Source: Pedobacter sp. UBA5917
GTDB lineage: Bacteria; Bacteroidota; Bacteroidia; Sphingobacteriales; Sphingobacteriaceae
Assembly (NCBI RefSeq): GCF_002432345.1
Contig: NZ_DJDT01000005.1
Span: 1-10,091, forward strand
Length of the DNA: 10,091 nucleotides
Reading direction: 5' to 3'
Position numbers and translations under genes: made by a program. Below are positions 1-6,571 of this stretch, piece after piece; the stretch's first letter is position 1; the number at the start of each line of letters is the position of its first letter. The notes beneath the pieces are model-generated. The model searched no databases and was not told the origin of the DNA. It saw only the letters and a program-made list of their open reading frames with translations.

Positions 1-1983
1 AATGTTACGGGTATCGCCATTGGTGGTGGTGCCTCAGGTAACTATACCCTGGACAATACCACGGCAGCAACCACTGCCGATATTACGGCCAGGGCCATTG
101 TGGTAACAGCCGATGCAAAGAGCAAGGTTTATGGCAGTGCTGATCCTGCTTTAACCTATACTTTTACTGGTACACTTATCGGTACAGATGACTTTGCTGG
201 GGCTTTAGGTCGTGCAATGGGTGAGAATATTGGTTCGTACACCATTAACCAGGGTACACTTGCTCTAAGTAATAATTATACTATAACATTCAATAGCGCA
301 GATTTAACCATAGGCAAGAAAACCGTAACCGTTACCGCAGCAGCAAAAAACAAAACCTATGGTGATGTTGATCCTGCCTTAACTTACACTTTTGCACCGG
401 CACTGGTAACTGGCGACAGCTTTACAGGAAGCCTGACCAGGGCAACAGGTGAGAGCATCGGTACTTATGCCATTAACCAGGGTACATTGGCCTTAAACGC
501 TAACTACACCTTAACTTATGTTGGTGCTGATTTAACCATCGGCAAGAAAACCGTAACTGTTACCGCAGTTGCAAAAAACAAAACCTATGGTGATGTTGAT
601 CCTGCCTTAACTTACACTTTTGCACCGGTACTGGTAACCGGCGACAGCTTTACAGGAAGCCTGACCAGGGCAACAGGTGAGAGCATCGGTACTTATGCCA
701 TTAACCAGGGTACATTGGCCTTAAACGCTAACTATACCTTAACTTATGTTGGTGCTGATTTAACCATCGGCAAGAAAACTGTAACTGTTACAGCAGCAGC
801 AAAAAACAAAACCTATGGTGATGTTGATCCTGCCTTAACTTACACTTTTGCACCGGCACTGGTAACCGGCGATAGTTTTACCGGTAGCTTAACCAGAACA
901 GCTGGCGAAATTGTAGGTACTTATGCCATTAACCAGGGTACAGTTGCACTAAACAGCAATTACACCTTAACTTATGTGGGTGCTAACCTTACGGTAACTG
1001 CTAAGCCGATAACCGTTACGGCAGCAGCGAAAAGCAAAACTTATGGCGATACCGATCCTGCTTTAACCTATACTTTTGCTCCGGCATTGGTAACAGGCGA
1101 CAGCTTTACCGGTTCATTAGCCAGAACAGCTGGCGAAAATGCAGGTACCTACGCCATTAACCAGGGAACAGTTGCTTTAAATGCCAACTACGCAATTACT
1201 TATGTAGGCGCTAACTTAACCATAAATAAAGCAGTACTAACCGTTACAGCGAACAATGCCGTAATGTGCCAGGCTGATGGTTTCCCAAGTTTTGCAGTAA
1301 CATACAATGGTTTTAAATCAGGCGATACCGAAACTGCGTTAACAACCAAACCAGCGGTAAGCACCACGGCAAATAGAAATGTAGCAGGCACTTATGCACT
1401 TGTTCCGGCAAATGGGGTAGCAAACAACTATAGCTTTGTATATGTAAATGGCACCTTAACCATCAATGCGCTTCCAACCGCTAATATTGTAAGCAACAAA
1501 GGTACCGAGATCAGTAAAGGTGAAACGGCAATATTAACTGCAACCGGAGGTACAAGCTACAGCTGGTCTACAGCAAGCGGTATTATCAGTGGCCAGAACA
1601 CCGCAATACTTACTGTCCGTCCTGCACAAACTACCACTTATACCGTCCGCGTAACCAATGCAAGTGGATGTAGCAGTATTGTAACCATCACCATTAAAGT
1701 GAACGAAGATTACAAAGTAGTAGCTAATAATATTTTAACACCTAACGGAGATGGTGTAAACGATACCTGGTTTGTACAGAACATTGATATGTACCCGAGC
1801 AACGAAGTAAGGATCTTTGATCGCAACGGTAGGTTGATGTACAACAAAAAAGGATATGATAACAGTTGGAACGGAACAATCGGTGGAAACGAACTTGCCG
1901 AAGGAACCTACTATTATATCATAACCTACGGACCGGATAAACTTGTTCAAAAAGGATTTATCACCATTATCAGAAACCGTTAA
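1..1983 (+). CDS. MBG-repeat adhesin-like surface protein with T9SS type-B C-terminal domain (5' end outside window)
   Basis: This is the 3' part of a large surface protein, secreted by the type IX system. The frame is open from base 1, so the true start lies upstream; the GTG at 100 is internal. Numbering residues from base 1, residues 1-30 look like the end of a YDG-type domain (GNYTLDNTT...ADIT). Residues 32-411 are five MBG-type repeats of exactly 76 residues, each with a YG.(A/V/T)DPALTYTF core and a YAINQGT motif or variant. Residues 412 to about 492 are a divergent sixth unit, followed by an Ig/PKD-like stretch to about 575. The last 85 residues carry the gliding-motility-associated C-terminal domain: NILTPNGDGVNDTW, then VRIFDRNG, then a W-NG...L.EGTYYY motif. 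That domain is the type-B T9SS sorting signal. A PorP/SprF gene follows after four bases. An adhesin role is inferred from architecture; the ligand is unknown. Confidence 0.9.
   Translation, partial: NVTGIAIGGGASGNYTLDNTTAATTADITARAIVVTADAKSKVYGSADPALTYTFTGTLIGTDDFAGALGRAMGENIGSYTINQGTLALSNNYTITFNSADLTIGKKTVTVTAAAKNKTYGDVDPALTYTFAPALVTGDSFTGSLTRATGESIGTYAINQGTLALNANYTLTYVGADLTIGKKTVTVTAVAKNKTYGDVDPALTYTFAPVLVTGDSFTGSLTRATGESIGTYAINQGTLALNANYTLTYVGADLTIGKKTVTVTAAAKNKTYGDVDPALTYTFAPALVTGDSFTGSLTRTAGEIVGTYAINQGTVALNSNYTLTYVGANLTVTAKPITVTAAAKSKTYGDTDPALTYTFAPALVTGDSFTGSLARTAGENAGTYAINQGTVALNANYAITYVGANLTINKAVLTVTANNAVMCQADGFPSFAVTYNGFKSGDTETALTTKPAVSTTANRNVAGTYALVPANGVANNYSFVYVNGTLTINALPTANIVSNKGTEISKGETAILTATGGTSYSWSTASGIISGQNTAILTVRPAQTTTYTVRVTNASGCSSIVTITIKVNEDYKVVANNILTPNGDGVNDTWFVQNIDMYPSNEVRIFDRNGRLMYNKKGYDNSWNGTIGGNELAEGTYYYIITYGPDKLVQKGFITIIRNR
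94..1233 (+). repeat. Five in-frame 228-bp tandem repeats encoding MBG units
   Basis: Units start at 94, 322, 550, 778 and 1006, so the period is exactly 228 bp (76 codons). A diverged sixth unit begins at 1234 in register. Comparing by eye, the units at 322 and 550 differ at only about 6 of 228 bases (two Ala/Val changes). The first and last units are more diverged. This pattern indicates recent internal duplication or gene conversion in the centre of the array. Confidence 0.92.
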
Positions 1984-1987
1984 GAAA

Positions 1988-2860
1988 ATGAAAAGGATGA
2001 AAACAAAAATATTGATACTGGCAGCAGCCCTTCTTGGGGTATCAAAGGTAAACGCACAAACCAACCCCTTATTAAACCAGTACTACAACAATACTTATCT
2101 CGCTAATCCGGCCATGGCCGGATTAACCGAGGGAGCAGCAGTTGATCTGGCTTTCCGCTCACAGTGGAACGATATCCCTGGTGCACCGATGATCCAGAAC
2201 CTTACCGCCACTTATGGCTGGGAGAGGGTAGGCGTTGGCTTAAATATGAACCTTGATAAGGCAGGTTTGCAAAGGCAAACGCGTATCCTGGCAAGTTATG
2301 CATACCATCTACCATTAAGCGAATCGGCTAAATTGCATTTCGGTATATCGGCCGGGTTTATGAACCAGCGCATAGATATGCAGGATCTTATCGGTAATCC
2401 GAACGATAACCAGATAGGTGCTTACAATACCGATCATAAAACCTATTTCGATGGAGATTTTGGCGTGGGACTAACCACTACAGGTTTTAACGCCGATATT
2501 GCCCTGGTAAACCTGAAAAATTACTTCAAAAGGGATAATTTTAAACTGATCAATACCCCTGTGGTATATGCTTCGGCAGGCTATAAATTCCAACTGGGCG
2601 AAAACGTTTTCCAGCCAAAGGTAGCCTACCGTTCCTTCACCGAAATAACCGATATTGTTGATGTTGGCGCCCAGTTCGGCATTGCCAACCAGCAGGTATT
2701 GTTTACCGCCATGTACCATACCAGTAAAGCGGCAAGCTTTGGCGTTGGATTGCATTACAAAAAGAAGTACAGCATTAACACTTCTTACACTACCCAAACA
2801 GGTGCATTAAGCGGTTATACCGCCGGAAGTTTCGAGATCAATCTCGGTATCAATTGGTAG
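1988..2860 (+). CDS. Type IX secretion system membrane protein, PorP/SprF family
   Basis: A 290-residue outer-membrane protein of the PorP/SprF family. Members are thought to be small beta-barrels that help secrete or anchor a neighbouring T9SS substrate carrying a type-B domain. A signal peptide is visible (basic MKRMKTK, hydrophobic ILILAAALLG, likely cleavage VNA|Q at residue 23). It is followed by the family's early motif QYYNNTYLANPAMAG and by FRSQW. The rest is alternating, Gly- and aromatic-rich sequence typical of beta-strands, ending in FEINLGINW with a terminal aromatic residue. I chose the ATG at 1988, four bases after the upstream stop, which suggests translational coupling. ATG 1997 is also possible, and the frame opens as far back as 1943, but those upstream codons would add a charged segment before the signal peptide. 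It probably serves the adhesin encoded just upstream, as SprF serves SprB in Flavobacterium. Confidence 0.92.
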   Translation: MKRMKTKILILAAALLGVSKVNAQTNPLLNQYYNNTYLANPAMAGLTEGAAVDLAFRSQWNDIPGAPMIQNLTATYGWERVGVGLNMNLDKAGLQRQTRILASYAYHLPLSESAKLHFGISAGFMNQRIDMQDLIGNPNDNQIGAYNTDHKTYFDGDFGVGLTTTGFNADIALVNLKNYFKRDNFKLINTPVVYASAGYKFQLGENVFQPKVAYRSFTEITDIVDVGAQFGIANQQVLFTAMYHTSKAASFGVGLHYKKKYSINTSYTTQTGALSGYTAGSFEINLGINW

Positions 2861-2892
2861 TAACAGCTTCTTAGTTCAATAAGATCATTTTT

Positions 2893-2925
2893 AAAAGCAG
2901 GTATCGTTCAGGTACCTGCTTTTTT
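2893..2925 (+). terminator. Rho-independent terminator after the PorP/SprF gene
   Basis: A perfect 11-bp stem (AAAAGCAGGTA at 2893-2903 with TACCTGCTTTT at 2913-2923) encloses a 9-nt loop and runs into a T tract. It lies 33 bp after the stop codon and closes the adhesin-PorP/SprF transcription unit. Confidence 0.88.
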
Positions 2926-3165
2926 GGTTATTCGGGGCAGCCCATATCGTGCCGATCAAACCTATTTAGTTTCTTTACAAACCATACTTTGATATGGAGC
3001 GAATCTAATATGATTCCCATATATTTAACCTAAGGATAAAGGAATCTTTAACGCCGATATATTTTCCGGTGATGGGTTATTTATGGCTTATTTAATCCGT
3101 TTTCAAACTTTTAATAAATCAGGTAAAATTATTCAGGCTCATTTCCAGTGCTTTGAAAGATTGTA
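2926..3165. other. Intergenic spacer without a supported feature
   Basis: About 240 AT-rich bases lie between the terminator and the next promoter. I see no credible gene, tRNA-like fold or strong hairpin. A short CCATA/TATGG pairing at 2981-2996 is too weak to call. A small open frame begins at 3083, but its composition is not protein-like. Confidence 0.5.
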
Positions 3166-3196
3166 TTTGCAGCTATGGTATAGGTTTTTATTTTTG
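3166..3196 (+). promoter_or_regulatory. Bacteroidota-type promoter (TTTG-N19-TATTTTTG)
   Basis: TTTG at 3166-3169, a 19-bp spacer and TATTTTTG at 3189-3196 match the Bacteroidota -33/-7 consensus (TTTG, then TAnnTTTG). The ATG at 3202 starts only 5 bases after the -7 element, so the mRNA would have almost no leader if that ATG is used. Confidence 0.6.
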
Positions 3197-3201
3197 CGTT
3201 C

Positions 3202-3531
3202 ATGGTCGTTACGGTATTGGCTATTCTGGAGACAGATTTTGTTCCGGATAAAGCGCTTTCGAGATTAATGAATGGACGTTTGCAGCAGGCAGCGGAAGAA
3301 TTGCGTGATCAACATCTTGCTTTTCTGTCCGATGTGGGCGAGCGTAACGACGATATCATCATCTACATCAGTTACAATCCAAAATATAAAATCCGTTTCC
3401 GCGTAGTAAATGATGTGCCTGCTAAAATTGAAGCACAGGTAATTGATATCTGTGGCAATTTAGGTTATCTGCATTGGCAAACCGGTGTACTTAACGTGGT
3501 GAGGAACCTGGGGATTGCAGGGGAAGAATAG
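3202..3531 (+). CDS. Hypothetical protein, 109 residues
   Basis: I do not recognise the family. The protein is small and acidic to neutral, with no signal peptide or membrane span. It begins with a hydrophobic strand-like run (VVTVLAIL), continues with a likely amphipathic helix (residues about 17-42, LSRLMNGRLQQAAEELRDQH), then a strand-rich part (DDIIIYISYNPKYKIRFRVV), and ends with another helix-like segment. This suggests a compact alpha/beta fold. Amino-acid balance and codon use resemble neighbouring real genes. The start is uncertain: ATG 3202 fits the frame and a promoter, but leaves a 5-base gap from the -7 box. ATG 3268 would give an 87-residue protein with a normal leader. It appears monocistronic, lying between the terminator at 2893 and a repeat-bearing spacer. 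No function is inferred. Confidence 0.65.
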   Translation: MVVTVLAILETDFVPDKALSRLMNGRLQQAAEELRDQHLAFLSDVGERNDDIIIYISYNPKYKIRFRVVNDVPAKIEAQVIDICGNLGYLHWQTGVLNVVRNLGIAGEE

Positions 3532-3555
3532 TTTATTGGTATGTTCGTATGGTTA

Positions 3556-3589
3556 ATCGGTTAATTGTTTAAATCGGTTAACTGTTTTA
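3556..3589 (+). repeat. Degenerate 17-bp direct repeat, two copies
   Basis: An ATCGGTTAAnTGTTTnA unit starts at 3556 and again at 3573. Its TTAA/GGTTAA-rich character recalls the TTGGTCATT-type repeat at 6230-6289, and both lie just before a CGGACT-type repeat. Confidence 0.55.
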
Positions 3590-3598
3590 GGTGCCCCA

Positions 3599-3635
3599 GA
3601 CTACGGACTTTGGACTAAAGACTGCGGACTAAGTA
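3599..3635 (+). repeat. Degraded CGGACT-type intergenic repeat
   Basis: Direct, irregular reiterations (GACTACGGACT, TTGGACTAAAGACT, GCGGACTAAG) share the GCGGACT and GGACTAAG words of the 62-bp tandem repeat at 6329-6540. Downstream TTCTTCCC also recalls the TTCCC part of that unit. It looks like a decayed or minimal copy of the same family. Confidence 0.6.
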
Positions 3636-3688
3636 CTAAATTCTTCCCACCATTAGCAAATCTTCTACTTCTTTTTTTAACTTCGTAA

Positions 3689-3719
3689 TTGGCGTACTAG
3701 TTTCAAAAACTGTATTTTG
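3689..3719 (+). promoter_or_regulatory. Candidate promoter of the histidine kinase gene
   Basis: TTG at 3689-3691, a 21-bp gap and TATTTTG at 3713-3719 resemble the Bacteroidota consensus, though the -7 box is one T short of TAnnTTTG. It ends 14 bases before the kinase ATG. Confidence 0.4.
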
Positions 3720-3733
3720 CCATTTATCTTAAT

Positions 3734-5692
3734 ATGCACCTTGATAAAGAAATTCTGGCCGGGCTCATCGAAGGCTCACCTTATCCTATGTACCTCGTGT
3801 TGGGTGACGAGCTGCGGCTTGTACTAGCCAATGCGGCCACGCTTAAGGCCTGGGGTAAAGACAGCTCTGTAATCGGTAAAAAGCTGATCGAAATCCTGCC
3901 AGAATTTGCCGGACAACCTTTTGGTGCATTAATGCGTGGGGTTTTAACTTCCGGAGAACCATACCATGCCATTAGCGTGCCGATAACAATCGAACTTGAA
4001 GGACAACTGAAAACCTTTCATTATAATCTTTCCTATCAGCCGGTTAAAGGCGCAAATGATGAAATTATCGGTGTAGTTTGCCACGCAACCGATGTAACAC
4101 AGTTGGTAGAATCGGCCGATAACATCAGCCGTTTAGGTATGGAGGCCGTTGAGAATAATGAACGATTGGCTACAATAAATGAAGCGCTTGCCGCAACCAA
4201 CGAAGAACTAGCTACAACCAATGAAGAATTAACCGAATCGGCCCGTTTGCTCGAACTTAGTGAGGCAAGGTTCCGTAACCTGATTTTACAGGCTCCATTT
4301 GCCATATGCGTAATCAGGGCTACTGATCTGGTGGTAACCGAAGTAAATAACCGTTACCTCGAACTGGTCGGAAAAAAACGTTCAAGTGTAGATGGAAAAC
4401 CCATTTGGGATGCTGTTGCAGAAGCTGCAGAAGCTTATGCCCCGGTGATGGAAAAGGTTATCCAAACCGGCGAAGCTTTTTTTGCCACAGAGGCCGAGGT
4501 GCTGCTCATCCGTAATGAATTGCCGGAACAGGTATTTATCGATTTTGTATACGAACCCGTAACCGATCTTTCAGGGCTTGTTTCGGCCATTATGGTGGTC
4601 GGGATTGATGTATCGGATAAGGTACGTACACGGCATGCCATCGAAGAGATGGAAGAACGTATCCGTCTGGCAGTAGAGGCGGCAGAAATTGGTACTTACG
4701 AGCTTAATTATAAAACAGGGGAACTGGTTGGTTCTACCCGCTTTGATGAGATGTTTGGTTTGGGCCATGGCGTTGCCCGCGAAACCATTATCGATCATTA
4801 TCATCCAGATGATGTTCATTTAAGTGTATTGGCACATGAAGAAGCTAAAAACACCGGACAGATTTTTTATGAAGCACGCTACCTGCGTGAAGGTTTTCCA
4901 ATGAAATGGCTCAGGTTCCAGGCAAAGGTTTATTTCGATGCACTGGGAAACAGACTCCGTACACTCGGTACCGTGATGGATATTACCGCTTATAAAGCAT
5001 TACAGCAGCAAAAAGATGATTTTATCTCAATTGCAAGCCACGAACTCAAAACACCGCTTACCACTTTAAAGGCTTCGCTGCAATTGCTGGTGCGGATGCG
5101 CGAAAATCCAGATACTGTACTTTTTCCAAAGGTGATTGATCAGGCTTCGAGGAGTATGGATAAAATAACCGAACTGGTTGATGACCTGCTCAACGTATCC
5201 AAAATTAACCAGGGGCATGTTGGCCTTAAAAAGAACTGGTTTAACCTCGGCGAAATGCTCGAGAAATGCTGTATCCATGTTAGGGAATCCGGAAATCACG
5301 ACCTGGTTTTAGCAGGTGATAAAAACCTCATGGTTTTTGCAGATGAACACCGCATCGATCAGGTGGTGGTTAACCTGGTTAACAATGCCGTAAAATATGC
5401 GCCCGATTCGAAAGAGATTTTTTTGGAGATAGAGCCACAGGCCGATAGGGTAAAGGTTTCTGTACGCGATAATGGTCCAGGTATTCCGGCCGATAAACTT
5501 CCGCACCTTTTCGACCGTTATTTCAGGGCTGATGAAATGGGTACACAGGTTTCGGGACTCGGTTTGGGACTCTTCATCTGTGCCGACATTATAAAACGCC
5601 ATGGCGGTGAAATCGGTGTAGAAAGCGAGCCCGGAGAAGGTAGCAAGTTCTTTTTTACCCTTCCGCTCGGCGAAAATGTTAAAGAAATATAG
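3734..5692 (+). CDS. Soluble PAS-domain sensor histidine kinase (three PAS domains, HisKA, HATPase_c)
   Basis: A 652-residue sensor kinase that autophosphorylates on His and passes the phosphate to a receiver domain. Domains in order: PAS at about 8-130; a polar coiled-coil linker at about 141-183 with ATNEELATTNEELTES heptads; PAS at about 176-302; a PAS_3-like domain at about 306-422, ending DITAYKALQQQKDDF; HisKA with SHELKTPL, phospho-acceptor His436; and HATPase_c with the N box NLVNNAVKYAP (Asn551), G1 box DNGPGIP (Asp579), F box LFDRYFRA and G2 box GLGLGL (608-612). All catalytic boxes look intact. No transmembrane segment or signal peptide is visible, so it should sense a cytoplasmic or cofactor-bound signal; the ligand cannot be told from sequence. 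ATG 3734 follows a promoter-like element and no upstream Met is in frame. A receiver gene on the opposite strand ends 14 bp downstream and is the obvious candidate partner. Confidence 0.95.
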   Translation: MHLDKEILAGLIEGSPYPMYLVLGDELRLVLANAATLKAWGKDSSVIGKKLIEILPEFAGQPFGALMRGVLTSGEPYHAISVPITIELEGQLKTFHYNLSYQPVKGANDEIIGVVCHATDVTQLVESADNISRLGMEAVENNERLATINEALAATNEELATTNEELTESARLLELSEARFRNLILQAPFAICVIRATDLVVTEVNNRYLELVGKKRSSVDGKPIWDAVAEAAEAYAPVMEKVIQTGEAFFATEAEVLLIRNELPEQVFIDFVYEPVTDLSGLVSAIMVVGIDVSDKVRTRHAIEEMEERIRLAVEAAEIGTYELNYKTGELVGSTRFDEMFGLGHGVARETIIDHYHPDDVHLSVLAHEEAKNTGQIFYEARYLREGFPMKWLRFQAKVYFDALGNRLRTLGTVMDITAYKALQQQKDDFISIASHELKTPLTTLKASLQLLVRMRENPDTVLFPKVIDQASRSMDKITELVDDLLNVSKINQGHVGLKKNWFNLGEMLEKCCIHVRESGNHDLVLAGDKNLMVFADEHRIDQVVVNLVNNAVKYAPDSKEIFLEIEPQADRVKVSVRDNGPGIPADKLPHLFDRYFRADEMGTQVSGLGLGLFICADIIKRHGGEIGVESEPGEGSKFFFTLPLGENVKEI

Positions 5693-5706
5693 AGGTTGAA
5701 TAACAG

Positions 5707-6063
5707 TTAAATCGTTTTTTTTACCATGCTGATCAAATGATCAATATCGAATGGTTTGGAAATAAAACCATCAGCTTTTGATTGGTTTTTCATGGTAATA
5801 AGATCGGCATGAGCGCTCATCATCAATACCGGGATGTTGCTGGTTTCTGCCTCGGTTTTTAGCATTTCGCATACATTTAAGCCATTTCCATCGGGAAGCA
5901 TCACATCAAGTAAAAAAAGATCGGGCAACGAATCTGATTTTCTGCTCATAAAGTCGTTTACGGTAGCAAAACCAGTAACCTCATAATCCTCCTGTAAAAA
6001 AATAAGTTCAACGATTTCCCTGATTCCCTGATCATCTTCGAGAATGCTGATTTTTTTGCCCAT
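5707..6063 (-). CDS. Stand-alone response regulator receiver protein (CheY-like)
   Basis: A 118-residue single receiver domain with no output domain. Expected residues are present: acidic pocket Glu9-Asp10-Asp11 (LEDD), phospho-acceptor Asp53 in LLDVMLPDGNG, the Ser83 switch position in MMSAH, and Lys103-Pro104 in SKPF. It ends at the usual end of the fold. As a receiver alone it could shuttle phosphate in a relay, compete for a kinase, or act by protein-protein contact. It converges on the histidine kinase gene with 14 bp between stops, so the two are probably functionally linked but separately transcribed. The start is the ATG at 6063, preceded by MGKK-type N-terminal spacing normal for receivers. 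I see no terminator between the converging genes, so their transcripts may overlap. Confidence 0.94.
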   Translation of the reverse strand: MGKKISILEDDQGIREIVELIFLQEDYEVTGFATVNDFMSRKSDSLPDLFLLDVMLPDGNGLNVCEMLKTEAETSNIPVLMMSAHADLITMKNQSKADGFISKPFDIDHLISMVKKTI

Positions 6064-6110
6064 AAAAATAGTAAGTAAACATTAGCGGATGTGTGGATGA
6101 CAACGCGCTA

Positions 6111-6118
6111 TAAATATA
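6111..6118 (-). promoter_or_regulatory. Candidate -7 element of the receiver gene
   Basis: Read on the minus strand this is TATATTTA, one base from TAnnTTTG, 47 bases before the ATG. No convincing -33 TTTG was found at the right distance, so this is tentative. Confidence 0.35.
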
Positions 6119-6229
6119 GTTGCTTTTCGGAAATTCTGCTGATATTTTAACATTTTTTGTTTGTTTATCCATTGTTTAATCGCAGGATTGTTAAATTGTT
6201 AACTGAAAATTGCCAACTGAAAACTCTTT

Positions 6230-6289
6230 ATTGGTTCATTGGTCATTGGTTGATTGGTCATTGGTTCATTAATCATTAGTCATTTGTTT
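6230..6289 (+). repeat. 15-bp degenerate tandem repeat, about four copies
   Basis: Units starting at 6230, 6245, 6260 and 6275 follow ATTGGTTCATTGGTC with increasing divergence. No ORF uses it. It lies in the 508-bp non-coding spacer between the receiver gene and the DUF4198-like gene, just upstream of the 62-bp repeat. Confidence 0.75.
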
Positions 6290-6328
6290 CAAACAGTTCA
6301 ACAGCAAAAAAACGTCTTCCCGACAGAA

Positions 6329-6540
6329 GCCTTCGGGTCCTCGACTTCGGACTGCGGACTTTCGACTTCGGACTAAGTTTAGCTTCCCTAGCCTTCGGGT
6401 CCTCGACTTCGGACTGCGGACTTCCGATTTCGGACTAAGTTTAACTTCCCTAGCCTTCGGGTTCTCGACTTCGGACTGCGGACTTCCGACTTCGGACTAA
6501 GTTTAGCCTCCCAGACCTTCGGATTCTCGACTTCCGACTA
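6329..6540 (+). repeat. 62-bp intergenic tandem repeat, about 3.4 copies (CGGACT family)
   Basis: Units start at 6329, 6391, 6453 and (partial) 6515, an exact 62-bp period. Each begins GCCTTCGGG(T), contains CGACTTCGGACT words separated by GCGGACTT, and ends in ACTAAGTTTA plus a pyrimidine-rich tail. The first two units differ at three positions. Because 62 is not a multiple of 3 and units contain TAA and TAG, the array is non-coding in every frame. There are no unique spacers, so it is not CRISPR. It ends about 20 bp before the promoter-like element of the next gene. Confidence 0.92.
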
Positions 6541-6559
6541 AAAAATCATCCCGACCTCC

Positions 6560-6567
6560 TATCTTTA
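6560..6567 (+). promoter_or_regulatory. Candidate -7 element abutting the DUF4198-like start
   Basis: TATCTTTA (one base from TAnnTTTG) is followed by only four C bases before the ATG at 6572. If functional, transcription would begin at or next to the start codon. No good -33 box is seen; that position falls in the end of the 62-bp repeat. Confidence 0.4.
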
Positions 6568-6571
6568 CCCC

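Noticed and set aside
1943..1987. Longer start for the PorP/SprF protein
   Set aside because: It would overlap the adhesin gene and put charged residues before a clear signal peptide. ATG 1988 fits better.
3083..3268. 61-codon forward open frame before the hypothetical gene
   Set aside because: It is rich in Arg, Trp and Phe, lacks a fold-like pattern, overlaps the better 3202 frame and carries that gene's promoter within it.
3636..3728. Minus-strand 30-residue open stretch ending KLKKEVEDLLMVGRI before a stop
   Set aside because: The residue pattern looks protein-like and could be a gene remnant. However, it has no plausible start, stops bracket it at 31 codons, and frames this short occur by chance.
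4036..5602. Several minus-strand open frames inside the histidine kinase gene
   Set aside because: They are shadows of a kinase with every conserved box intact. Their translations have no recognisable domain or balanced composition.
6329..6540. CRISPR array
   Set aside because: The units are contiguous with no variable spacers, and no cas gene is nearby.
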